Shown: in pieces, positions 42,377 to 50,541 of the stretch
Numbering within the stretch: position 1 is the first letter of the stretch
Layout: every line of letters begins with the position of its first letter
DNA from: Halovulum sp039190275
GTDB taxonomy: Bacteria; Pseudomonadota; Alphaproteobacteria; Rhodobacterales; Rhodobacteraceae
Length of the DNA stretch: 64,000 bases
Assembly (NCBI GenBank): GCA_039190275.1
Contig: JBCCYF010000006.1
Location: 1-64,000 of the forward strand
Direction of reading: 5' to 3'
Translations under genes and position numbers: made by a program
The notes under the pieces: model-generated
Told to the model about the DNA's origin: nothing
Databases searched by the model: none
Seen by the model: the letters and a program-made list of their open reading frames with translations, nothing else

Positions 42377-42787
42377 ATGTGGAAAATGTTAGGCAATTCA
42401 GTCACAATCGTCTACGACGAAGAGTGTCCATTCTGCTCAAATTACGTCTCCATGGTGCGCCTTAAGGAGGCTGTGGGCGGTGTAAGCCTGGTGAATGCCC
42501 GTGAGGGTGGACCAATCGTCGATGATCTTGTTGCGCGCGGATATGATCTGGATCAAGGCATGGTCTTGATCCTTGAGGATGAGGTCTATTACGGGGCCGA
42601 TGCGATCAACCGGATCGCCCTGTTGTCGACACCAAGTTCGTTCTTTAACCGCCTGAATGGCATGGTTTTTAAGTCCCGGACAGTCAGCCGCGTGCTGTAT
42701 CCGTTCATGAAGACCGGGCGGGCTGCGACACTGGCAATGCTGGGCCGCAAAAAAATTGCCGACACGCGGGCTCACGCGGCGGAGTAG
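42377..42787 (+). CDS. DCC-family thiol-disulfide oxidoreductase (DUF393)
   Basis: A 136-residue DCC1-like protein with the diagnostic TIVYDEECPFCSNYV block (Asp and CxxC, in the DxxCxxC family pattern). A central alpha/beta segment and a C-terminal hydrophobic part (LNGMVFKSRTVSRVLYPFM) follow. Family members are predicted thioredoxin-like membrane-associated oxidoreductases. It is divergent from the HTTM-like gene with 54 bp between. ATG 42377 is given; the GAGG at 42371 is only two bases away, so ATG 42386 (11-base spacing) may be the real start. Confidence 0.85.
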   Translation: MWKMLGNSVTIVYDEECPFCSNYVSMVRLKEAVGGVSLVNAREGGPIVDDLVARGYDLDQGMVLILEDEVYYGADAINRIALLSTPSSFFNRLNGMVFKSRTVSRVLYPFMKTGRAATLAMLGRKKIADTRAHAAE

Positions 42788-42899
42788 ACGTTCCAGTCCG
42801 CGTATTGCCCCTTTGCAAACCGATGCGTAAACGCCTATCGATGGTCGCCAATCTGGCGGCCATTTTCGTTCGCCGCAGTGTTGCCGCGAGGGACCACAT

Positions 42900-43511
42900 T
42901 TGACCAATCATCTTCACCACGGCGATTTGCCCGATGGGTTGGACCTCGGATCCATCATTGCCATTGACAGCGAGACGATGGGTTTGCTCCCGTACCGGGA
43001 CCGATTGTGCGTTGTGCAGCTGTCATCGGGTGACGGGGATGCGCATGTGGTGCAGATCACCAAAGACCAGTCTGAAGCGCCAAACCTTACAAGGCTACTC
43101 GCCGATCCGGATGTCCTGAAGTTGTTTCACTACGGGCGGTTTGACATTGCCGTCATGCGGCATCGATTCGGTGTTCTCGCGGCGCCGGTCTATTGTACCA
43201 AGATCGCCTCGAAACTCGTTCGAACCTATACCGACCGGCACGGCTTGAAGTATCTGCTAAGTGAGTTGCTCGACGTTGACATCTCGAAACAGCAACAAAG
43301 CTCGGACTGGGGCGCGGACATGCTCACACAGGCGCAGATCGACTATGCGGCCTCGGACGTGCTTTACCTGCACCGGCTGCGCCAGGCTTTGAATGTCCGG
43401 TTGGAGCGGGAGGGAAGAATGGCACTTGCCCAGTCGTGCTTTGACTTTCTGCCGACACGCGCCGAGCTGGATCTTGCCGGCTGGCCTGACGTTGATCTGT
43501 TTTCGCACTAA
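42900..43511 (+). CDS. rnd: Ribonuclease D (short form), 3'-5' exoribonuclease
   Basis: A 203-residue DEDD exonuclease consisting of the catalytic domain only. It is the short alphaproteobacterial RNase D, without the HRDC domains of E. coli. Motifs: Exo I DSETMGL (Asp, Glu), Exo II FHYGRFDIAVM (Asp), and Exo III YAASDVLYLHRL (Tyr, Asp). It trims tRNA and small-RNA 3' ends. It starts with TTG at 42900, served by GAGGGA and giving MTNHLHHGDLPDGLDLG, the family N-terminus. Nine bases later kpsF begins. Confidence 0.93.
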   Translation: MTNHLHHGDLPDGLDLGSIIAIDSETMGLLPYRDRLCVVQLSSGDGDAHVVQITKDQSEAPNLTRLLADPDVLKLFHYGRFDIAVMRHRFGVLAAPVYCTKIASKLVRTYTDRHGLKYLLSELLDVDISKQQQSSDWGADMLTQAQIDYAASDVLYLHRLRQALNVRLEREGRMALAQSCFDFLPTRAELDLAGWPDVDLFSH

Positions 43512-43520
43512 GGTACATCC

Positions 43521-44501
43521 ATGGCACCCAAGGACACCCCTACATCCTCTATCATCGGCAGCGGGCAGCGCGTACTGGGCATCGAGGCAGATGCGCTGAT
43601 GACTTTGGCCGAAACACTGGACGATAGCTTTGCTACGGTGGTGGAGGTTCTGTTGCATGCAAGCGGGCGGGTTATCGTAAGCGGTATGGGCAAATCAGGG
43701 CTGATCGCCCGTAAAATCGCGGCAACCCTGGCGTCCACCGGTACGCCCGCGATGTTTGTACATCCGGGCGAGGCCAGCCATGGTGATCTGGGCATGATCA
43801 CCAGAAGCGATGTGGTTCTGCTGCTGTCGAACTCCGGCGAAACGCCGGAACTGGCCGATATCATCGCCTATTCCAGACGGAACCACATTCCGCTGGTCGG
43901 GATCGCGTCGCGCCGCGACAGCACATTGCTGAGAAAGGCGGACCACGCCATCGTCCTGCCCCGTGCGCCCGAGGCCTGCCCGAACGGCCTGGCGCCGACC
44001 ACCTCGACCACACTGACCCTCGCGCTGGGCGACGCGCTGGCCGTGGCCCTGATGGAGCAACGCAGCTTTACACCTGAAAACTATCGCGACTTTCATCCCG
44101 GCGGTATGTTGGGGGCTATCCTGTCGACGGTGGGGGATTTGATGCACAAGGCAGACGATCTGCCCTTGGTCACGCCACACACGCCGATGTCAGAGGTTCT
44201 GCTTGAAATCACATCGAAGAATTTCGGGCTTGCGGGTGTGGTCGCCGAGGACGGCGGTCTTATTGGCGTGATCACGGACGGGGACTTGCGGCGGAACATG
44301 GAAGATCTGCTAAAAAGGACTGCGGGTGAGGTGATGACACCCAACCCGCAGACCATTGTGCCCACCGCACTTGCCAGCGCTGCTGTCGCACAAATGAACC
44401 GCGGCGCGAACATAACCAAACTCTTTGTTCTGGAGGAGGGGAGCCGGGTACCCGTCGGGATTGTCTCGATCCACGACTGCCTGCGCGTCGGACTTGTCTG
44501 A
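43521..44501 (+). CDS. kdsD: Arabinose-5-phosphate isomerase (KpsF/KdsD)
   Basis: A 326-residue KpsF/GutQ-family enzyme. The SIS domain (about 40-180) includes GMGKSGLIARKIAATLASTG and HPGEASHGDLGM; two CBS domains follow (about 205-326). It isomerises ribulose-5-phosphate to arabinose-5-phosphate, the first committed step to Kdo. It is in the typical alphaproteobacterial order with lptC, lptA and lptB downstream. The stop overlaps the lptC start. Confidence 0.95.
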   Translation: MAPKDTPTSSIIGSGQRVLGIEADALMTLAETLDDSFATVVEVLLHASGRVIVSGMGKSGLIARKIAATLASTGTPAMFVHPGEASHGDLGMITRSDVVLLLSNSGETPELADIIAYSRRNHIPLVGIASRRDSTLLRKADHAIVLPRAPEACPNGLAPTTSTTLTLALGDALAVALMEQRSFTPENYRDFHPGGMLGAILSTVGDLMHKADDLPLVTPHTPMSEVLLEITSKNFGLAGVVAEDGGLIGVITDGDLRRNMEDLLKRTAGEVMTPNPQTIVPTALASAAVAQMNRGANITKLFVLEEGSRVPVGIVSIHDCLRVGLV

Positions 44502-45135
44502 ACTCAGGGCGCGCATCCCTGTCCGCTCGCGGGTTATTGCCCTACTGAAAGTGCTGTTTCCGCTGGGCGCGGTTTCGTTGCTGGCCGTTGTATTCCTTTG
44601 GCAGGCCGAAGATGATCTTGGGGGCGGGCTCACATTTTCCAGCGCCGATCTTGAGGCGATGTCGACCGGGCTGAAAATCAATGAGCCGCAGTTCTCCGGG
44701 GCCAGTCTCGGCGGCGACATTTATGATTTCCGCGCCCGGACGGTCATACCGCGCGACATCGAATTGAGCATGGCGGACGTGGATGGCTTGGACGGTCGTG
44801 TGCTCTATGCGGATGGGCGGGTGGTTGAACTGGTCTCCGATACAGCGGAAATTGATCTGGAAAATCGGACGGTCGTGCTGAAAACCGGGATCGTGATCAC
44901 TACATCGGACGGGTACAAAGCGCGTGCCGAACGTCTGGATGTTGATGTAAGTGCCGCAATCCTGACCGCAAACGGTCCGATCGAGGCGACGGGGCCAATG
45001 GGTCGGATCACAGCGGGTCAGATGACGATTACCCCGGCCGAGGGGTTCGAGGCCCCTTTACGGGCGAATGAGGCCTTGATCAGCTTCGCCGGTGGCGTAA
45101 AGCTGGCCTATACACCGTCGCTGGAAGGGAACTGA
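44494..45135 (+). CDS. lptC: LPS export protein LptC
   Basis: A 213-residue LptC. It has an N-terminal membrane anchor (about residues 12-33, VIALLKVLFPLGAVSLLAVVFLW) and a periplasmic jellyroll-like region. LptC passes LPS from LptBFG to the LptA bridge. TTG 44494 overlaps the kdsD stop and gives MSELRARIPVRSRVIALL. The longer frame to 44425 is antisense-like reading of kdsD. The stop overlaps lptA as TGATG. Confidence 0.88.
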   Translation: MSELRARIPVRSRVIALLKVLFPLGAVSLLAVVFLWQAEDDLGGGLTFSSADLEAMSTGLKINEPQFSGASLGGDIYDFRARTVIPRDIELSMADVDGLDGRVLYADGRVVELVSDTAEIDLENRTVVLKTGIVITTSDGYKARAERLDVDVSAAILTANGPIEATGPMGRITAGQMTITPAEGFEAPLRANEALISFAGGVKLAYTPSLEGN

Positions 45136-45635
45136 TGATGCGGATGATCTTGGCTCTCGGGTTTGTGCTGAGTTCGACATACGCATTTGCGCAGGCTGTC
45201 GTCCCGTTCGGGGGGTTCTCGCACGACAGCAGTCAACCGGTCGAAATTGCATCCGACAGCCTGGCCGTAAACCAGGCGCAGGGCACCGCAAGCTTTGTGG
45301 GCAATGTGGTTGTGGGGCAGGGCAGTTTGCGGCTCGCTGCGGACAGCATCACGGTCTTCTATGGTAGTGGCGATGGCGATGCTGTGACCGGTCAGGTCAG
45401 CAAAATGGAAGCGGCAGGCAATGTGACCCTGACCAACGGGGCTGAAGCGGCCGAGTCGCAGTCCGCATCCTATGATGTGTCAACGGGTCAGGTTGCGATG
45501 ACGGGCGACGTTCTGCTGACCCAGGGGGATAACGCGCTTTCCGGGCAGGCCCTGGCGATCGATCTGAACGCAGGGACGGCGCAAATGCAGGGGCGCGTCC
45601 AGACCATCCTGCAACCGCAGGCCACGGATCAATGA
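45135..45635 (+). CDS. lptA: Periplasmic LPS-transport protein LptA
   Basis: A 166-residue OstA/LptA-domain protein. The signal peptide (MMRMILALGFVLSSTYAFA) is followed by repeated beta-strand elements PVEIASDSLAVNQAQGTASFVGNV and SVKMEAAGNVTLTN-like pieces. LptA oligomers bridge the periplasm between LptC and LptD. The start overlaps the lptC stop (TGATG), and its stop overlaps the lptB start (ATGA), so all three are coupled. Confidence 0.93.
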   Translation: MMRMILALGFVLSSTYAFAQAVVPFGGFSHDSSQPVEIASDSLAVNQAQGTASFVGNVVVGQGSLRLAADSITVFYGSGDGDAVTGQVSKMEAAGNVTLTNGAEAAESQSASYDVSTGQVAMTGDVLLTQGDNALSGQALAIDLNAGTAQMQGRVQTILQPQATDQ

Positions 45636-46387
45636 CCGACAGCGCATTCTCGGTCCAAGATGGCGGCGGCGGGCTTGAGGTTTTCTCTCTTGGCAAAAGC
45701 TACAAGAAACGGCCGGTGCTGCGCGACGTGTCTTTGGCCGTTAGCCGGGGTGAGGCAGTTGCTTTGCTGGGGCCGAATGGGGCCGGCAAAACCACCTGTT
45801 TCTATGCCATTGCGGGGCTGGTGACGCCGGAAACGGGAACTGTCGTGCTGGATGGCGAGGATGTCACCCTGCTGCCGATGTATCAACGTGCCCGTCGCGG
45901 CATTGGCTACTTGCCGCAAGAAGCGTCGATCTTTCGCGGGTTGACGGTCGAAGCAAACATAAGGGCCGTTCTGGAGCTTCACGAGCGGCAGCACCATCGC
46001 CAGAACCGGATGCTGGAGGAACTGTTGGGAGAGTTCTCGATCTCGCATTTGCGTCGGGCCCCCGCAGTGTCCCTGTCCGGGGGTGAACGCCGCAGGGTCG
46101 AAATCGCGCGATGCCTGGCCAGCCAGCCAAGTTTTGTTTTGCTCGACGAGCCCTTCGCGGGTGTCGACCCCATCGCAGTCGGAGAGATTCGGACCCTGGT
46201 AGGCCAGCTCAAGACCCGTGGCCTGGGCGTTTTGATTACCGATCACAACGTCCGCGAGACCCTGGAGATCGTGGATCGCGCCTATATCCTGCATGACGGA
46301 ACAATGATGATGAGCGGCACACCGCATCAGGTTGTTCAGGATGACAATGTACGGCGGGTTTATCTGGGCGACGGATTTCGGATCTGA
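45632..46387 (+). CDS. lptB: LPS-transport ATPase LptB
   Basis: A 251-residue ABC ATPase. Walker A is GPNGAGKTT, the Q-loop is GYLPQEASIFRGL, the signature is LSGGERRRVEIA, Walker B is FVLLDEPFAGVDP, and the switch is LITDHNVRETL. This is the LptB subtype, which drives LPS extraction through LptF/LptG (not in the window). The ATG 45632 overlaps the lptA stop. Confidence 0.97.
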   Translation: MTDSAFSVQDGGGGLEVFSLGKSYKKRPVLRDVSLAVSRGEAVALLGPNGAGKTTCFYAIAGLVTPETGTVVLDGEDVTLLPMYQRARRGIGYLPQEASIFRGLTVEANIRAVLELHERQHHRQNRMLEELLGEFSISHLRRAPAVSLSGGERRRVEIARCLASQPSFVLLDEPFAGVDPIAVGEIRTLVGQLKTRGLGVLITDHNVRETLEIVDRAYILHDGTMMMSGTPHQVVQDDNVRRVYLGDGFRI

Positions 46388-46412
46388 TCGGCCGGGTCTG
46401 CGCAAGCTTCTG

Positions 46413-46428
46413 TTAACGTTTGATTAAC
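46413..46428. promoter_or_regulatory. CtrA-type full site TTAA-N7-TTAAC
   Basis: TTAA at 46413-46416 and TTAAC at 46424-46428 with a 7-base spacer match the established CtrA motif. It lies 25 bases after the lptB stop and 208 bases before hpf, in the longest gap of this operon. CtrA control of hpf is inference; a single motif can occur by chance. Confidence 0.4.
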
Positions 46429-46635
46429 ACCAAAACCGTTGCGTCCCCGGCGAAGCATGCTTACCTTTATGGCATGGCTGGATCTTTCGCCGTCATAATT
46501 TCAACAAAAGCTGGGAGTCTCCTGACGGGTAGATCGTACCTGTGCCTGGGTGATTCCGACTGAAAGACGGCAAAACTGCGTCGCGTTTTTTGAAATTTGC
46601 GTACCAGTGGCGCCCAAAGGCAACAGGGAGAAGAT

Positions 46636-47217
46636 ATGCAGATTCAAGTGCACGGCAAACAGATGGATGTGGGTGAAGCTTTGACAACGCATGTCAATAC
46701 GCGTCTGACCGACGCGGTCGAGAAGTTCGCCAACCGCCCGGTCGAAGCGGCGGTTACATTCTCGCGGGATCGGCATGAGTACCTATGTGATGCCTCGGTG
46801 CATCTGTCGACCGGTATGACCGTTCAGGCCCGCGGCCGATCAACAGATGTTTACGACAGTCTGGAAGGGTCTATTGACAAGATGGAGAAGCAGTTGCGGC
46901 GCTATAAACGCCGCCTGAAGGACCATCACCAAAAACGCGAAAACCCTATTGAAGCTTTCGAGGCTTCGTCGTATGTCCTCGACCCGGGCGCGGAGATCGC
47001 CGAAGAGGCGGACGAGCCAGAGAGCCTGCAACCCGTGATTGTGGCTGAGATGTCGACCAAGGTTCAATCCTTGTCGGTCGGCGAGGCTGTGATGCAGATG
47101 GAGTTGGCCGGAGCGCCGCTGTTGGTGTTTCGAAACGATGCGCATGGTGGCGTGAATGTTGTGTATCAGCGCGATGATGGAAACATCGGCTGGGTTGATC
47201 CAAGAAATACTGTGTAG
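46636..47217 (+). CDS. hpf: Long-form ribosome hibernation promoting factor
   Basis: A 193-residue long HPF. The N-terminal RaiA/HPF domain (about 1-100) has MQIQVHGKQMDVGEALTTHV. A charged linker (about 100-135) leads to the C-terminal dimerisation domain (SVGEAVMQMELAGAPLLVFR and GNIGWVDPR). It dimerises 70S ribosomes in starvation. ATG 46636 follows CAGGGAGAAG; the longer frame to 46597 lacks a ribosome site. It is 30 bp upstream of ptsN, the usual pair. Confidence 0.95.
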   Translation: MQIQVHGKQMDVGEALTTHVNTRLTDAVEKFANRPVEAAVTFSRDRHEYLCDASVHLSTGMTVQARGRSTDVYDSLEGSIDKMEKQLRRYKRRLKDHHQKRENPIEAFEASSYVLDPGAEIAEEADEPESLQPVIVAEMSTKVQSLSVGEAVMQMELAGAPLLVFRNDAHGGVNVVYQRDDGNIGWVDPRNTV

Positions 47218-47247
47218 TCGTAATTTTTAGGGAGAACCGTCAATCCG

Positions 47248-47712
47248 ATGGATATATCCGAGATACTGACCCCTGAGGCCGTCTATGCTCCGATCCGTGT
47301 GCAAAGCAAGAAACGGCTGTTTCAGGAAATCGCGCAATCCGCCTCAGTCCGTTTTGGACTGGACGAGACCAAGGTGATGTCAGTTCTGCAAGAGCGCGAA
47401 ACTCTGGGTCCGACCGGGGTCGGGCGTGGCGTGGCGCTCCCGCATGGTCGCATTCAGGGTGTCGATCAGGTCAAGGGTCTGTTCATGCGGTTGGACATGC
47501 CGATCGATTTTGACTCGGTGGACCGCAAGCCTGTGGATCTTGTGTTTGTCCTGCTTGCCCCGCACCATGCGGGCGCAGAGCATCTGAAGGCGTTGGCCCG
47601 TGTGTCACGTTTGCTGCGCGATGAGATGACCTGTGCCAAGATACGGTCCACCCGCGATGCGCAGGCGGTGTATTCAATCCTCACGGCGGAAGAAACACCT
47701 AAAGCCGCCTGA
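47248..47712 (+). CDS. ptsN: Nitrogen-related PTS enzyme IIA
   Basis: A 154-residue EIIA-Ntr with phosphorylatable His66 in GVALPHGRI and the typical SVLQERETLGPTGVGRG leader. It receives phosphate from EI-Ntr/NPr and regulates potassium and nitrogen processes by protein contacts. In this family hpf and ptsN are co-transcribed, which is seen here (30-bp gap). Confidence 0.95.
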   Translation: MDISEILTPEAVYAPIRVQSKKRLFQEIAQSASVRFGLDETKVMSVLQERETLGPTGVGRGVALPHGRIQGVDQVKGLFMRLDMPIDFDSVDRKPVDLVFVLLAPHHAGAEHLKALARVSRLLRDEMTCAKIRSTRDAQAVYSILTAEETPKAA

Positions 47713-47807
47713 ATCGGCTGTCATATTGGGTGAGCGCAAGGAAAAGCGGGGTACTGCGCAACGCACTAAGGTGCCGACCCATTGATCGATGTGCACGTTC
47801 AGATGCT

Positions 47808-49499
47808 TCAGGTTTTGCGTCTGAGAAACCGGTTGATCCGATTGTGTGTTTCGACGGCGTCCGCCAGATATTCCAAACCGTAGGAATCAACCGACACCTT
47901 GAGGTCGCGGAGGAATGCGTTGAACCCAGCCGGTATCGCAATTGTCGAGAACATAGACTGATCCCGGATCTCGGAAGGCAGGAACTTTGACATCCGGTTT
48001 GCCGTCTCAAGGCCGCCGTTCAGAAGATCTCCTAAACCAACGGTCATGACATGCGCTTTGGTCGCCGGTGCCGCAAAACGTGCATCGACGCGCCGCGCGG
48101 CGGACGCGGCCTCGGGTAACGCCGCGCGGGTCATGACAGGATCAATCTGCCACTTGTGAAACAGATCCAGCAGCCACATGTCGCGCAGACGCAGTACATG
48201 TGCATTCGGATCCGAAAGCAGCGCCAAATCGATAACCGCATTGCCGTCGAAACGATGGGTGAAGACCTGCAACTTTTGCCGTTCTGCCCAGATCAGCTTG
48301 GACAAGAACTGCGTCGGTTTGCGATCACGAATTGGCGCTGAATCTGTCAGGTTTCCGCTGAACACACCCACATCGCCGGCAAACTCAACACGCTGTGGTG
48401 CGAACAACGCGCCATGGGCAACCACGCTGGGTTTGGTGGCTAACGCTTCCATCAGGTGAGGGAACACCGCGTCCAAACCATCCACAACGGTGTAGGTCCG
48501 TGCCGTCTCGAACCGCTGATCGCGGAGTTGGCGGCCCGGGTGCCGCCCGTGACAGACCAGCCCGGAACGTCCGTGCTGGTGGCGCCGCTTCGCTCGGTCA
48601 AATCGCCTGAGCAGTCTGGTTTCATCCGCAAACTCGGGCATACGAGCGGCGAGGTTCGGATCCAAGAATGTCTCATAAAGCCGCTGTGCGCCGCGCCAGA
48701 TCTTCCGGGCAAAGAAACCCTCCGCATGGAGAAGCAAATCCAGGTGATCGTCGTAAAAGACATAGGGTTTGCCCTGCGGATCAAAGCGAACAAATGTCAG
48801 CGGCGCGCTTGTGATCCGGTCCGAGTGACGTACGGCGAGTGTCTGAAAGAAACTCTCGTCCGGGATCCATGTGGTTCGGAAATAGGCACAGTACTCGGGC
48901 AGTCGGGGATCCTGCAAAATCAGGTCGAGGGTCCGGCGGCTCAGGCACCACCACTGCGAGCCGATGTGGGGGACGAGGCCTTCGGGCATTTGGCGCTTTA
49001 TGCGAAGCGCCCGCTGCAGTGCGACGCTCCTGTCAAACAACCGCCGGTGTTTTCGAAACGCCAGCGGATGGTAAAGGGTAAAACGCTCCATCGACAGCCC
49101 GTCCACAACCCAGGCGTCATTTTCAACCGACACCGCCTCGATGAAATCGACATTGGCGTGACGCTCAAGATGTGTGTGCAGGTCCGCAATCGGTTTTATC
49201 GGCAGACAGGCACCGGACAACTGGCAGATGTGTCGAATGTCGGGAAAGCGTTCCAGCAGCAGTCGGATGCATCCCAGACTTGCCTCGACCAGCGAGAAGG
49301 TACCCCATTCGCACTTGAGGCGCGGGGCAAACAGAACATTTGGTTCGGCCCCGACCAGACCGGTCAGGGCCTCCATCTGTGCTTCGGTGGCGCGCGCATC
49401 GACGTGGATAACCACCCGGCACCCTTCCTGCGCCAAGTGCCGCGCAAGCTGCGCCGTCCGTCGCGGCTGCTCGTGCGCCAGAAGGACAACGCCGATCAA
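47808..49499 (-). CDS. Core-2/I-branching-type glycosyltransferase (beta-1,6-GlcNAc transferase-like) with long C-terminal domain
   Basis: A 563-residue protein. Residues 1-270 are a GT14-like (Core-2/I-branching) domain with GVVLLAHEQPRRTAQLARHL, CQLSGACLPIKP, SQWWCLSRRTLDLIL and WIPDESFFQTL. The C-terminal 290 residues carry a roseobacter-type uncharacterised domain. It begins with TTG 49499, whose TTGA overlaps the stop of the upstream transferase. The frame upstream is antisense. It presumably adds a branching hexosamine to a surface glycan built by its neighbours. Confidence 0.83.
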   Translation of the reverse strand: MIGVVLLAHEQPRRTAQLARHLAQEGCRVVIHVDARATEAQMEALTGLVGAEPNVLFAPRLKCEWGTFSLVEASLGCIRLLLERFPDIRHICQLSGACLPIKPIADLHTHLERHANVDFIEAVSVENDAWVVDGLSMERFTLYHPLAFRKHRRLFDRSVALQRALRIKRQMPEGLVPHIGSQWWCLSRRTLDLILQDPRLPEYCAYFRTTWIPDESFFQTLAVRHSDRITSAPLTFVRFDPQGKPYVFYDDHLDLLLHAEGFFARKIWRGAQRLYETFLDPNLAARMPEFADETRLLRRFDRAKRRHQHGRSGLVCHGRHPGRQLRDQRFETARTYTVVDGLDAVFPHLMEALATKPSVVAHGALFAPQRVEFAGDVGVFSGNLTDSAPIRDRKPTQFLSKLIWAERQKLQVFTHRFDGNAVIDLALLSDPNAHVLRLRDMWLLDLFHKWQIDPVMTRAALPEAASAARRVDARFAAPATKAHVMTVGLGDLLNGGLETANRMSKFLPSEIRDQSMFSTIAIPAGFNAFLRDLKVSVDSYGLEYLADAVETHNRINRFLRRKT

Positions 49500-50515
49500 G
49501 CCCAACTCCCCGAGGACATAAGACCCAGTTCGTCCAACTGCCGCCAGTCCCTGAAGCGTGTCGACTCCGGCGTCCACAAGTTCACGTCCTGCGACAGTTT
49601 CTGGTCATAGACCCGATACTCGCGGCTCGCGGCATAATGCTGGCCCCGCGCCAGCTCTTCCTCGGCCTTGGAGGCAAACACGTCCAGAAACTTGGCGTGG
49701 AGCAGCACGCCACAGATCCGCTCCCCGCCTCGCTCGGCGTAGACCTGGTTCAGACCCCGCGGCATCAGGGTGTGGGTCGAGCTGCGATAGACCATTCCCC
49801 GCCGCCACTTCACCAATGGGATCTTGTTCAAGGCGGGCGCTTGGGCGGGGTCTTCGCTAAAGAACGCCCGCTCCCGTGGACCGCCCTGGATCCAGAGGTC
49901 GCGGTAGGTCCCGTTGCGCTGAAAGGCGTAGTTCGCGGCGTCAAAATACGTCAGGATCTCGAACGGATCCTGACCCTCGACATACCGTGTCTGGCTGACC
50001 GGAACGTCCGCATACATGTCCAGCAACATCGTGCCGAAGCTGCGCAGCCGGCAGCTTTCCAACCAGTCGGTCAGGGCGCCCAACGGTCGGGTTTCCCAAT
50101 AGGGATAGATCAGAAACTCATCCACATCGACGACAACAACCCAGTGCTCGTGCCCAAATCGGGTCAGCAAACCGTTCAGCCAGTCCATGCCGAACTTCGC
50201 GCGTTTGTAACTGGCCGTCGTATGCCACAGGCTTACATCCGTTTGACCGGCAAGGTACTCGCCACTGCCATCCGTCGAGCCGTTGTCGACGATAATGAAA
50301 TGGGAAACGCCAAGGCGTCTGTAGTACTCTAAGAAGTAGGGCAGCCGCACACTCTCGTTCCGGAGCGTCGCGAACAACAGAATGTCGCGTGGTTTGATCG
50401 CGTCGGTGCGTCTGGCAACCGGCCGCAACTCAACCTGGCGACGCACTCCGCGGGTCAGTATTGACTGACGTTCAGCGCGCAGGCGCAAACGGTTTATATG
50501 CCGCGCGGCAGCCAT
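49496..50515 (-). CDS. Glycosyltransferase family 2-type (Glyco_tranf_2_4-like)
   Basis: A 339-residue protein. The GT-A motifs are LLFATLRNESVRLPYFLEYY, SHFIIVDNGSTDGS and WVVVVDVDEFLIYPYW, with a DxD-type VDVDE metal motif. No membrane anchor is present. It lies 26 bp after the GT1-type gene and is coupled by a TTGA overlap with the next. It transfers a sugar to the exopolysaccharide or capsule; sugar and acceptor are unknown. Confidence 0.85.
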   Translation of the reverse strand: MAAARHINRLRLRAERQSILTRGVRRQVELRPVARRTDAIKPRDILLFATLRNESVRLPYFLEYYRRLGVSHFIIVDNGSTDGSGEYLAGQTDVSLWHTTASYKRAKFGMDWLNGLLTRFGHEHWVVVVDVDEFLIYPYWETRPLGALTDWLESCRLRSFGTMLLDMYADVPVSQTRYVEGQDPFEILTYFDAANYAFQRNGTYRDLWIQGGPRERAFFSEDPAQAPALNKIPLVKWRRGMVYRSSTHTLMPRGLNQVYAERGGERICGVLLHAKFLDVFASKAEEELARGQHYAASREYRVYDQKLSQDVNLWTPESTRFRDWRQLDELGLMSSGSWA

Positions 50516-50541
50516 TGGTGATCAGCCCGCCTCGATCCCAG

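Noticed and set aside
48456..49610. 384-codon plus-strand open frame
   Set aside because: Antisense to the GT14-like gene, which has a coupled start and clear transferase motifs.
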